Below, in pieces: positions 17,571-25,572 of a stretch of 53,544 nucleotides of DNA. Source of the DNA: Deltaproteobacteria bacterium (GTDB lineage Bacteria > Myxococcota_C > UBA6777); contig PCBK01000136.1 of NCBI GenBank assembly GCA_002731275.1, positions 1 through 53,544 of the forward strand, read 5' to 3'. The notes beneath the pieces were generated by a model. That model ran no database searches. It was not told the origin of the DNA and saw only the letters and a list, made by a program, of their open reading frames with translations. A program made the translations under genes and the position numbers. Position 1 is the first letter of the stretch. Every line of letters begins with the position of its first letter.

Positions 17571-18599
17571 TTACTCTGGAAGCGACCCCTCTTCTACGTT
17601 GGTTTTGCCCTCACGAATGTCCTGTGGTGGCTCCTCATGACCAGTCGTGGCGCTACAGCCCATGAAGTCATTCTTTTTGGTCCGCCACTCAAATGTCGCG
17701 TGCTCGATCCCAGCGAGAGAACAGATCGACTGGCGAATTTCATCACTGATATCTTGAAGGTGTTCGAGGTCGCCTTGTTGGGTCAACAAGATCGCGGAGA
17801 GGATGACATCACCACTGTTGATCTCCCACACATGAAAGTCAGCGATCTCCTCAACTTCCTGAAAAGATCCGATCTTCTCACGTAGTTGATGGATATCGAT
17901 ATGTGCGGGAGCAGCTTGTAACAGCACTTTGATCGAGTCTCTGAGCAACGGCAACGTGCTCAAGAGGATGAGCGCACCGATCAGCGCGGAGACAAGCGCG
18001 TCGATGGCCTGCCACTGCACAGTCATCACCACGATCGCCGCGACGATCGCCCCAACGGAGCCGAGTGCATCGGCTAACAGGTGAAGCATCGCGCCCCGAA
18101 TGTTTAGGCTGTCACTCTCCGAACGATGCAACCACCAAGCAGAGACGAGATTCACGATCAAACCTGCAACACCGACGACGAGAACGGGCCAGCCTTTGAT
18201 CGGTGGGGGATGTTGAAAACGATGCCAGGCTTCCCAAAAGATGAATGTCACGATCACCAACAAAGAGAGTGCATTCGCGAATGCACCGAGGATCGGGACT
18301 CTTTTTAATCCAAATGTGTACGAGCCGGAGGGTTTGGTCCGCGCGAGGCGCTCCGCAACCAACGCGAGCAACAACGCCAAAACGTCCGAGACCATATGCC
18401 CCGCGTCCGAAAGCAGCGCGAGAGAGTTGGACCATAAACCAGCAACGACTTCGATAACGAGAAATCCAACATTCAACCAAAGCGCGACCCAGAGCGCCTG
18501 CTCAGCCATCCCTGTATAATCGTGGGCGTGCCCATGTCCGTGGGCGTGCGAATGTCCATGGGAGTGTGAATGCCCGTGGGAGTGTTCGTGTTCAGTCAT
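17571..18599 (-). CDS. Cation diffusion facilitator (ZitB/CzcD-like metal exporter)
   Basis: 342 residues with a His-rich N-terminus (alternating His/Ser/Gly, residues 3-26), six membrane helices and a cytoplasmic C-terminal domain. The transport-site residues are visible as HxxxD pairs in TM2 (SDAGHMVSD) and TM5 (HLLADALGS), the His-Asp arrangement of zinc exporters. The C-terminal part (PAHIDIHQLREKIGSF, DFHVWEINSG) is the ferredoxin-like dimerisation domain. The last 40 residues are acidic and polar. It probably exports Zn2+ or a similar ion by proton antiport at the inner membrane. Confidence 0.93.
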   Translation of the reverse strand: MTEHEHSHGHSHSHGHSHAHGHGHAHDYTGMAEQALWVALWLNVGFLVIEVVAGLWSNSLALLSDAGHMVSDVLALLLALVAERLARTKPSGSYTFGLKRVPILGAFANALSLLVIVTFIFWEAWHRFQHPPPIKGWPVLVVGVAGLIVNLVSAWWLHRSESDSLNIRGAMLHLLADALGSVGAIVAAIVVMTVQWQAIDALVSALIGALILLSTLPLLRDSIKVLLQAAPAHIDIHQLREKIGSFQEVEEIADFHVWEINSGDVILSAILLTQQGDLEHLQDISDEIRQSICSLAGIEHATFEWRTKKNDFMGCSATTGHEEPPQDIREGKTNVEEGSLPE

Positions 18600-18829
18600 C
18601 GATTTCTTATATCCTCACTAAAAGAGCGTAGCGTGATTTGCGATATCTTCCAGACCATACGACGGAGTCTACGAAGAATGCAAACATAACTTGCCAACGA
18701 CATGACGACAAAGCAATTCCTCTCAGCGGTCTTGGAGCATCAAACGTAAACACATCGAGAGACTACCCATCCAACCCAACTTTTGGTATATCCACCTCAC
18801 ACAAGACATCCCACGCAAGCAAGGACACC

Positions 18830-20074
18830 ATGTCAGAGAAAGACACAGCAAACACAGACAATTCGGAACATGAAGAAGAACACATCCTTGGTCCCTCGGA
18901 GTGGACGCCCTCAACGCGACCACTCCGAGCACAACCTCCCCGGCGATTTGTCGGTCTGCTTTGGGTGCGTGGATTTTTGATTCTCACGCTCTCGCTGCTG
19001 GTGTGTATCGCTGGCTTTAACGCCTTACAAGAAGGGCTCTTTTGGTTGGACTCGCCGGGGCTCCACGCGTGGTTACTGCGCTGGGGTTCCACACCAACAC
19101 TGCGACGAAAAGCCGCACAGCGACTGTCTCTGACACCCCAAAAAGCAGCCCCTTACCGCGCGTCGATACGTAGGAGCCTGCTCACGGAGTTGGATGAGCA
19201 GACGTGTTTGTTCTCCGTAGGACTCCTCAAAGCGTTTGCTCCAGCTCGACGTGACAAAGAAGCCCTACTCTCTGCCATGTGGAAGCGCCACCAGCTCTGC
19301 GGACATCACGCGACGAAGCTGTGGCGTGCTCGCTTCCCAAAAGAGTCACAGCTTGCGCTAAAGGGTCTGTTCTTTCAATTAAAGAGAGAGAAAGATGAGC
19401 AGACACGTTTACAGATCCTTGCCAAAATCGCGCTGTTTCGAGAACAGCTCGCGTCGTGGATGGACACGTTGTTGAAGATGTACACACGTACGACCTCACT
19501 CGCCTACAAACAGACGTTGTTCCACGTCTTTGGCGCAGCGGGTCCAAAAGGTCACAAAGCGCTCCCGCTTCTGGTCAAGGGTTTGTCACAGCCCTCACTG
19601 CGCCTTCCGGCCTTCTCATCGATGTCGAGGATGGGGCGTCACACGCGACCTTATCTGCCTCTCATGCTCAACGCGCTCGATAAAGAACCCAATGTCCTCG
19701 AACAGAGGAGGATGATCGACGCGCTTGAGAGACTCGGTGTTCATGCACAACCAGCCTTTGTTTACCTGCACAAAAAGCTCTCCCTCCAAGATCCACTTCA
19801 TGTACAAGCGGCGTTGACACTCGCCGCGCTCTCTCCAAAGACAGAAGCCAAGAGACTGCTACCTTTTCTACGACGTGCCTGGAAACAAAGCTGGCGTTGG
19901 TGGTGGAGACATCGTTGTGCTCGCGTGATGATACAAATGCTCCCCTACGCTCCACAACACGCACGAGCTGTGTTGTCGCTGCGACAACGCGAACCACACC
20001 CGCGAGTACAAAAAGAACTCGCACGTGCATCGACATTCCTCCCAACATCCACCTCCAAACCCTCTGAAAAGTAA
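18830..20074 (+). CDS. Membrane-anchored HEAT-like helical repeat protein
   Basis: 414 residues from the ATG at 18830, which follows AAGGA; the frame opens at 18638 but the extra 64 residues look non-coding. An acidic N-terminal tail of about 40 residues is followed by one hydrophobic helix (FLILTLSLLVCIAGFNAL). A helical region of Leu/Ala/Arg repeats follows, including GPKGHKALPLLVKGLSQPSLRLPAFSSM and LPLMLNALDKEPNVLEQRRMIDALERLG, resembling HEAT/PBS-lyase-like repeats. The orientation is probably C-terminus outside. A protein-interaction role is likely; no specific family was recognised. Confidence 0.6.
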   Translation: MSEKDTANTDNSEHEEEHILGPSEWTPSTRPLRAQPPRRFVGLLWVRGFLILTLSLLVCIAGFNALQEGLFWLDSPGLHAWLLRWGSTPTLRRKAAQRLSLTPQKAAPYRASIRRSLLTELDEQTCLFSVGLLKAFAPARRDKEALLSAMWKRHQLCGHHATKLWRARFPKESQLALKGLFFQLKREKDEQTRLQILAKIALFREQLASWMDTLLKMYTRTTSLAYKQTLFHVFGAAGPKGHKALPLLVKGLSQPSLRLPAFSSMSRMGRHTRPYLPLMLNALDKEPNVLEQRRMIDALERLGVHAQPAFVYLHKKLSLQDPLHVQAALTLAALSPKTEAKRLLPFLRRAWKQSWRWWWRHRCARVMIQMLPYAPQHARAVLSLRQREPHPRVQKELARASTFLPTSTSKPSEK

Positions 20075-20229
20075 GCGCCTCCCTTTGCTTTTTGGATGAA
20101 AGATGTGATAAGAAGCAGAAAAATTTTCGAGTGACGAATAAATTTCGGAAGGAGACTGTTTCTCTTTTCAGAAAGGTCATGAAGGATCAATGGTGATCCA
20201 CAAGATCGAACGAAATGATGAGGAAAAAC

Positions 20230-20841
20230 ATGAGAGAATTTGAATTTACCATAGACCACAGCCTCCGATATGATGACTCCGTTGACGCAATGTTTGAGCT
20301 GCTCGATCAGTTCGAAGAGCGTGATGACTTTGATGACATCGAGTGGGATGAAGACGAAGAGATCGCGTACCTCGAAAATGATGACATCGAAATCGAGATC
20401 GCACTTGATGATGGATTTCTTGAAGTCTACGTCAACATTCACTCCGATCTCGATCCACGCGACATCGAAGATGAGCTGCACTCCGATATCGGTCAGTTCT
20501 TCGAGACAGGCCGTAGCCGTCGTCCCCGTCGACGTGAGCGCCCCCGTCGCAGCAACGCCTCCGCACCTCCACAGCGCTCCTCCAGAGAAGAGAGCTCTGA
20601 GCGCTCCGGTGGACGTCGTCGCCGCAGAAAAAGCGGTGGTGGTAGCAGCGAAAGTGGTGGTTCACGATGGGCACCTGAAGAAACACCAGAGCAAGCACGC
20701 GCCAAAGAAGAGGCCAACAAGCCCGTCAAAGCAGCCGAAGAAGCCAAGCCAGAAGAAGCCAAAAAAGGCGGCTTCCCCTGGTTGTGGGCTATCATCATCC
20801 TCGCAGCACTCGGTGGCGCTTACTTCTTCTTCGTGAAGTAA
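20230..20841 (+). CDS. Tail-anchored protein with acidic N-terminal domain and Arg/Ser-rich linker
   Basis: 203 residues from the ATG at 20230, with GAGGA five bases upstream; two in-frame ATGs at 20215 and 20218 lack this. Residues about 1-90 are strongly acidic and predicted mixed alpha/beta (FEFTIDHSLRYDDSVDAMF, IEIEIALDDGFLEVYVNI). Residues about 95-140 form an Arg/Ser/Gly-rich stretch, then an Ala/Glu/Lys segment, and finally a single hydrophobic helix (FPWLWAIIILAALGGAYFFF) ending three residues later. It is therefore probably tail-anchored with the charged part in the cytoplasm. The strong charge segregation between domain and linker is notable. No family was recognised. Confidence 0.65.
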   Translation: MREFEFTIDHSLRYDDSVDAMFELLDQFEERDDFDDIEWDEDEEIAYLENDDIEIEIALDDGFLEVYVNIHSDLDPRDIEDELHSDIGQFFETGRSRRPRRRERPRRSNASAPPQRSSREESSERSGGRRRRRKSGGGSSESGGSRWAPEETPEQARAKEEANKPVKAAEEAKPEEAKKGGFPWLWAIIILAALGGAYFFFVK

Positions 20842-20904
20842 GTTTGCCTCTCTCCCCTCCCCCACTCCTTCACCTTTCCCCTCACAAACAAACACAAAAT
20901 GAGA

Positions 20905-21558
20905 TCAGCGACGCGCGATCTTCGTGGAGCAGCGAGTATCTCCAGCGTAGACCTTGATACGTTTAGGCAGACGTTTTTGTAGGTGACGCTTGAACAAGAC
21001 GCGGTTTCCGGTGAAAAGATCGAGACGTCTGCCGCGGATCTTCCCACCACGATCATGGACCGCAAAGCAGCCGTTATGCGCCCATCCACCCTTTCGGATC
21101 AACCGACCAAGTGCGGGGATGTACAGGTAAGTTCCATGAGGGAATTGACGACGATCTGCCGCAACAGAGCGAAAGGGTTGTAGAGCGACACGACCTGCAC
21201 CGATCCCCATTGGATAGCGCTTTGCGTTGATCACCTTCACTCGAAGACAGAAGCGTCTCTTGTATCGACAACGGCTCTTGTACTGCACGATCCAACCGTT
21301 GCGCAGGCGTCCAGAACCTTGCATCCGGATCGCCCTCGCGAATCTCTCAGAGACCCAGGCGATCCGTCTCCTCTTTTGGTACAACGGCGCACGACGACGC
21401 CCTTTGTACCAATTTTCATGTGCGAGCCAATACACACTCAGACGATACGTCCCAAGCGCCTTGTCATGTTTACTCTGCTTGACTTGGCGCGTACAGCCCG
21501 TCATTCCAACCATCACAAACGACAACGATCCAAGTAGATATATCCATTTCTTCGACAT
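20905..21558 (-). CDS. Lipoprotein with a 3D (MltA C-terminal-like) domain
   Basis: 217 residues from the ATG at 21558, with AAAGGTGA upstream; the longer frame from 21645 adds no signal. A signal peptide ends in lipobox VGMTGC, giving a lipidated Cys. After an Arg/Tyr-rich middle, the C-terminal half carries the 3D motif: SVAADRRQFPHGTYLYIPALG, then HNGCFAVHDRGGKIRGRRLDLF. These Asp residues form the double-psi barrel active site of MltA/RlpA-like murein enzymes. It may cleave or bind peptidoglycan; catalytic activity is inferred. Its unusually high Arg content hints at nucleic-acid or anionic-polymer contact. Confidence 0.75.
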   Translation of the reverse strand: MSKKWIYLLGSLSFVMVGMTGCTRQVKQSKHDKALGTYRLSVYWLAHENWYKGRRRAPLYQKRRRIAWVSERFARAIRMQGSGRLRNGWIVQYKSRCRYKRRFCLRVKVINAKRYPMGIGAGRVALQPFRSVAADRRQFPHGTYLYIPALGRLIRKGGWAHNGCFAVHDRGGKIRGRRLDLFTGNRVLFKRHLQKRLPKRIKVYAGDTRCSTKIARR

Positions 21559-21798
21559 ACTGATCACCTTTACCATCAAAGAGAATCTGTTCTTTCCTCC
21601 CTTTTTCATACCAAGTTCGGCTGCCCATGTCAGATTTTCAACCAAAGGCTCTGAACAAAAGAATAGACATTCTCCCCGCCACTTGTGGACCCACTCAAAC
21701 GCCCCGCAAAAAATGAAAAAAATGTGTACCGTACAAGGATATATCGTGTATACCTGAAAGACGCATAGAATGATTTTTGTTTTTTTTGGAGGATGATG

Positions 21799-22839
21799 AT
21801 GAAGAAGAATACTTCAAACCGATGGGTCCCCTTGCTGTCTGCACTCTCGATCGTGTTTTCAGCATTTCTGTTCAACTGTGGTGACAACAACAACAAAGGT
21901 GAAGGAAACAACACCGAACAGATCGCCACAGAGAAAGCAGCAGAAAAGGCAACTGAAGAAAAAAAAGAAGCAGACGCTGGCCCCACTGAAAAAGAGCCCG
22001 CAGATGAACCCAAAGCTTGCGCAACAGGCGAAGTCGACTGCAATGGCACGTGTACCAACACAAGCGCTGACGACAAAAACTGCGGTTCGTGTGGAACAGC
22101 TTGTGCGACAGGCGAAACCTGTAAGGCAGGCAAGTGCGAGAGCAGCAGCACATGCTCCAACGGCGAGACGGACTGTAGCGGCACATGCACAGACACCCAA
22201 ACAGACGACAAAAACTGCGGTTCATGCGGTACAGCTTGCGCGACAGGTGAGACCTGTAAAGCTGGTAAGTGTGAGAGCAGCAACACATGTTCCAACGGTG
22301 AAACGGACTGCAGCGGCACATGTACAGATACCCAAACGGACGACAAAAACTGTGGTTCATGTGGGAACGTTTGTACTGCGAACCAAACCTGCAAAGCTGG
22401 AAAATGTGAAGACAACGCGGTCACATGTGGAACAGGTGAGACAGACTGTAGCGGCACATGTGTGAAGACGGACTCCGACGTCAACAACTGCGGTTCATGT
22501 GGAAATGCTTGTGCGTCAGGTGAGAGCTGTAACGCAGGTAAATGTGAAGCGCCCAGCAAGTGTGGTCCCACAACGATAAGCTTTAGCACTGATGTCTACC
22601 CCATCCTCAACGCGAGCTGTAGCTGCCACCAAAGTGGTACAGGTGGACTCAAGTTTGGTAACGTGTCGGAGACCTTCACCAACCTTGCGGGACATATCAC
22701 AGCAGGCGATCCCGACACGAGTAACCTGATCAAGCGCATGGAGAGCTCAGCCAGCCCTATGCCTCCAAGTGGTAAAATCGGACAGACCGATATCGACAAG
22801 ATCAGAAACTGGATCTGCCAAGGCGCCAAAAATAACTAA
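21799..22839 (+). CDS. Cys-rich repeat lipoprotein with cytochrome-c-like C-terminal domain
   Basis: 346 residues. GGAGG at 21788-21792 sits six bases before the third of three consecutive ATGs, so 21799 is the likely start. A signal peptide ends at lipobox FLFNC. An Asn/Glu/Lys/Ala spacer precedes four tandem Stig1-like repeats of about 43 residues of the form DCSGTCTDTQTDDKNCGSCG then ACATGETCKAGKCE. The last 90 residues (ISFSTDVYPILNASCSCHQSG, then SPMPPSG and IRNWICQGA) follow the layout of cytochrome-c-like domains found in Planctomycetes and Myxococcota. However, the haem motif is CSCH, one residue short of CxxCH, so haem attachment is doubtful. It is an outer-membrane or surface lipoprotein of unknown role. 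Confidence 0.8.
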   Translation: MKKNTSNRWVPLLSALSIVFSAFLFNCGDNNNKGEGNNTEQIATEKAAEKATEEKKEADAGPTEKEPADEPKACATGEVDCNGTCTNTSADDKNCGSCGTACATGETCKAGKCESSSTCSNGETDCSGTCTDTQTDDKNCGSCGTACATGETCKAGKCESSNTCSNGETDCSGTCTDTQTDDKNCGSCGNVCTANQTCKAGKCEDNAVTCGTGETDCSGTCVKTDSDVNNCGSCGNACASGESCNAGKCEAPSKCGPTTISFSTDVYPILNASCSCHQSGTGGLKFGNVSETFTNLAGHITAGDPDTSNLIKRMESSASPMPPSGKIGQTDIDKIRNWICQGAKNN

Positions 22840-23099
22840 GGCGACGCCACACAATTCTGAAAGATCCTCAGATTTCTGAACAACATCTCGCCTCACTCCT
22901 ACACAAACACAACCATCAAACTCCCCCCTCTCAGCCTTCAAGTTCTTGTACATTCGCCTTTTTTTGCGTACGCATATTGCCAAGGCACATTTTTTGCTCA
23001 AAAACCTTATGAAAGAATTGTTTGGAGCGGTCTGTTGTATGTTGACACCAGACTGCCAGAGTTTGTTTGTCTGTATAGAATGATCGATAGGAGGTTGCG

Positions 23100-24365
23100 A
23101 TGTTCTCTCGCACGCGTATGTCTTGGTTTGGTATGTTGGCCACGTTTCTCTTCTCACTCAGCTTACTCGCTTGTGCACCTCCTCAAGATCCACTCCCAGA
23201 GATCGAGCAATCCAAGCTCAACCTCGCGGTGAAAGCCAAGAGCGAGTTTGCGTTTAAGCTCTACGCTCAAATGAAGCAGGGTGCACAAAACGTCTTTTTG
23301 TCTCCCTACAGTATCTCCACAGCGCTGACCATGGCGTATGCCGGCGCGAATGGTGAAACAGCAGATGAGTTCAAAAAGGTGTTGGGATACAATCTCGACG
23401 GCGCAGAGCTTCACCGCGCAAACTCCTGGCTCGCGATCGATCTCAACAACAGAGGTCGCTTTGGAAATATCCAGCTCCACACAGCCAACCGCTTGTGGGG
23501 CCAGAAGGGTTACCCCTTCGAGCAAGCCTTCCTCGATATTATGGAGACAGATTATCTCGCAGGGATGGCGCAGATCGACTTCAAGAGCGCGCCAGAGGCC
23601 GCTCGCGCAAAGATCAACAAATGGGTCGAAGAGGCCACAAAAGACCGTATCAAGGACCTCTTTCCTTCCGGCAGCATCACAAACATCACCAAGATGGTTC
23701 TCGCCAACGCGATCTACTTCAAAGGCAATTGGGCCACTCAATTCGAGAAGAACCTCACGCAAAAAGCGCCCTTCTACACGAACGCAGAGGCAAACATCCA
23801 GGTCGACATGATGAAAGGGGATGACATCGAAGCGGGGATGATCATTGGGCAGAATGGAAAACCAGATGTCCTCTCACTCCCCTACAAAGGCGAAGAACTC
23901 TCTATGCTCATCGTCATGCCCCAACACGGCAAGATGGAAGAGACCGAGAATTCACTCTCTCTCGCGAAAGTACAGTCCTGGGTTGACCTCACTGAGAACA
24001 CAAGCAAATTCACAGTCGGCCTGCCCAAATTCAAGCTGACACAATCGTGGGCGTTGGGAGATATCCTGAAGAAGATGGGACTTATCCAGGCGTTTGATAT
24101 GGAGAAGGCGGACTTTACAAACATCGCCAAGAGAGAGAATACAGGCGAAAACCTCTTCATCCAGAGTGTCGTACACAAGGCCTTTGTCGAGGTCAACGAA
24201 GAAGGCACAGAGGCAGCCGCCGCGACGGGGATCAGCTTTGGCGCAACAAGCGCTGCCCCCAATAGCTTTATCGTCGACCGTCCCTTCATCTTCATGATTT
24301 ACGACCGTAAGACCAACAATATCCTCTTCATGGGCCGCATCCAAGACCCCACCAAGGACAAATAG
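23100..24365 (+). CDS. Serpin (serine/cysteine protease inhibitor), lipoprotein
   Basis: 421 residues. The signal peptide ends in LLAC, so a lipid-anchored envelope protein is expected. The serpin fold is covered end to end: NVFLSPYSISTALTMAYAGANGETADE, ANRLWGQKGYPFEQ, KMVLANAIYFKGNWATQFEK, then VHKAFVEVNEEGTEAAAATG and the C-terminal FIVDRPFIFMIYDRKTNNILFMGRI. The hinge EEGTEAAAAT matches the small-residue consensus of inhibitory serpins. Counting from it places the scissile bond near the ATS stretch of the loop, so a neutral-residue-preferring protease such as an elastase- or subtilisin-like enzyme is plausible. A strong AGGAGG lies before the ATG. It may protect the predator-type cell from its own or foreign proteases. 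Confidence 0.95.
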   Translation: MFSRTRMSWFGMLATFLFSLSLLACAPPQDPLPEIEQSKLNLAVKAKSEFAFKLYAQMKQGAQNVFLSPYSISTALTMAYAGANGETADEFKKVLGYNLDGAELHRANSWLAIDLNNRGRFGNIQLHTANRLWGQKGYPFEQAFLDIMETDYLAGMAQIDFKSAPEAARAKINKWVEEATKDRIKDLFPSGSITNITKMVLANAIYFKGNWATQFEKNLTQKAPFYTNAEANIQVDMMKGDDIEAGMIIGQNGKPDVLSLPYKGEELSMLIVMPQHGKMEETENSLSLAKVQSWVDLTENTSKFTVGLPKFKLTQSWALGDILKKMGLIQAFDMEKADFTNIAKRENTGENLFIQSVVHKAFVEVNEEGTEAAAATGISFGATSAAPNSFIVDRPFIFMIYDRKTNNILFMGRIQDPTKDK

Positions 24366-24377
24366 ACCTCTTGTTTA

Positions 24378-25544
24378 TCAGCCCTTTGTGGTAGGAAGAG
24401 AGGAGGTTTTTGTACCTTCATGTGTGATACGCCAGAACGCGACGGGGATACCGCCATTGCGGAACCTGGAGATCACTTCACAACGCAGTCCTCCGTACAC
24501 GACCTTCAACTCACCCGGTAACAACAAGCCCAACGTCCATCCCTGACCATCCTTCGCAAAGCGCCGCAACAATTGCTGATCAGGTGCGTTCCCCTTCTGC
24601 TGTTTTCTTTCCAGTCGACTGCCATATGGTGGATTCACGATCACGACTCCACTCTCCTCAGGGAATGTCACGCTCTGCGCTTCGGCTTTTTCCCAAGAAA
24701 TGAGCTCCTGAACACCTGCAAGCGCGGCGTTCTTTTCAGCGATCTCGACTGCGTGTGCGTTCATGTCGCGACCGAGAAGAAGACCGGCTTTTTGGGGAGG
24801 GAGCGCAGTGGACTTCGCAGCGATCTCTTTCCACAGCGCCTCATCGAAGTTATTCCAGTTGTGACAGGCATAATGTTCCCATAGACGCGGTGGTTGTTGT
24901 TGCGTCCAACGAGCAGCCTCGATCAAAAATGTACCCGCTCCACACATCGGGTCGATGAGCGGGACGCCAGGCTCCCATCCGATCGCCATGAGGAGCGCCC
25001 TGGCGATGTTCTCACGAAGGGGTGCCTTTCCAGCGTGCTCTCGCCAGCCTCGGCGAAACATCATCTCTCCGGACGTATCGAGGCTGAGTGTACACTGGTT
25101 GTCTTCCAGACGAATCAACAAGCGCTGATCGGCTTCACTCGCATCATCAGTTGACGTCGGCGGGGTGAGCGCGCGCTCTTTGTAGTGGGCCTGAATACCA
25201 TCGAGCACGAAACGAGTCAGCTCGCCTGTCCCGCCAGCAAATGAGCGTTTATTGGTCGCTTTGATATGGAGGACAGTCCCTGCAGGTAGAATGCGAGAGA
25301 AATTGATACGACGTGTTTTACGAAAAAGCTCTTGTACACTCGTCGCTTGAAAATGATCGACACGTAAAAGCAGCCGCGTCGCGGTCGCACATCCCTGGAG
25401 GACTTGATACAACCCACGACGTGTCGCGGAAAACTCAACGCCTCCAGTGTAGACTTTGGGTTTTTTGATACGGAAAAGACGTAGCTCTTCGAGAAGTTGC
25501 GTTTCCAAACCAGGCGCAACAGTAGCAAAATAACGTTGTGACAT
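24378..25544 (-). CDS. THUMP-domain 23S rRNA guanine-N2 methyltransferase (RlmL N-half / YpsC-like)
   Basis: 388 residues from the ATG at 25544 (AAGGA four bases upstream). Residues 1-60 (RYFATVAPGLETQLLEEL) and the following region form the ferredoxin-like plus THUMP RNA-binding part. The Rossmann methyltransferase domain has DPMCGAGTFLIEAA as its AdoMet loop and VIVNPPYGSRL as the N-P-P-Y catalytic motif typical of amino-directed (guanine-N2) methylation. Length and domain order match YpsC and the N-terminal half of E. coli RlmL, which makes m2G2445 in 23S rRNA. That target helix (H74) is the one rearranged in the 23S-like gene of this window. Confidence 0.9.
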   Translation of the reverse strand: MSQRYFATVAPGLETQLLEELRLFRIKKPKVYTGGVEFSATRRGLYQVLQGCATATRLLLRVDHFQATSVQELFRKTRRINFSRILPAGTVLHIKATNKRSFAGGTGELTRFVLDGIQAHYKERALTPPTSTDDASEADQRLLIRLEDNQCTLSLDTSGEMMFRRGWREHAGKAPLRENIARALLMAIGWEPGVPLIDPMCGAGTFLIEAARWTQQQPPRLWEHYACHNWNNFDEALWKEIAAKSTALPPQKAGLLLGRDMNAHAVEIAEKNAALAGVQELISWEKAEAQSVTFPEESGVVIVNPPYGSRLERKQQKGNAPDQQLLRRFAKDGQGWTLGLLLPGELKVVYGGLRCEVISRFRNGGIPVAFWRITHEGTKTSSLPTTKG

Positions 25545-25572
25545 GAGATCCTTACAATGTGAGGAGAGAAGA

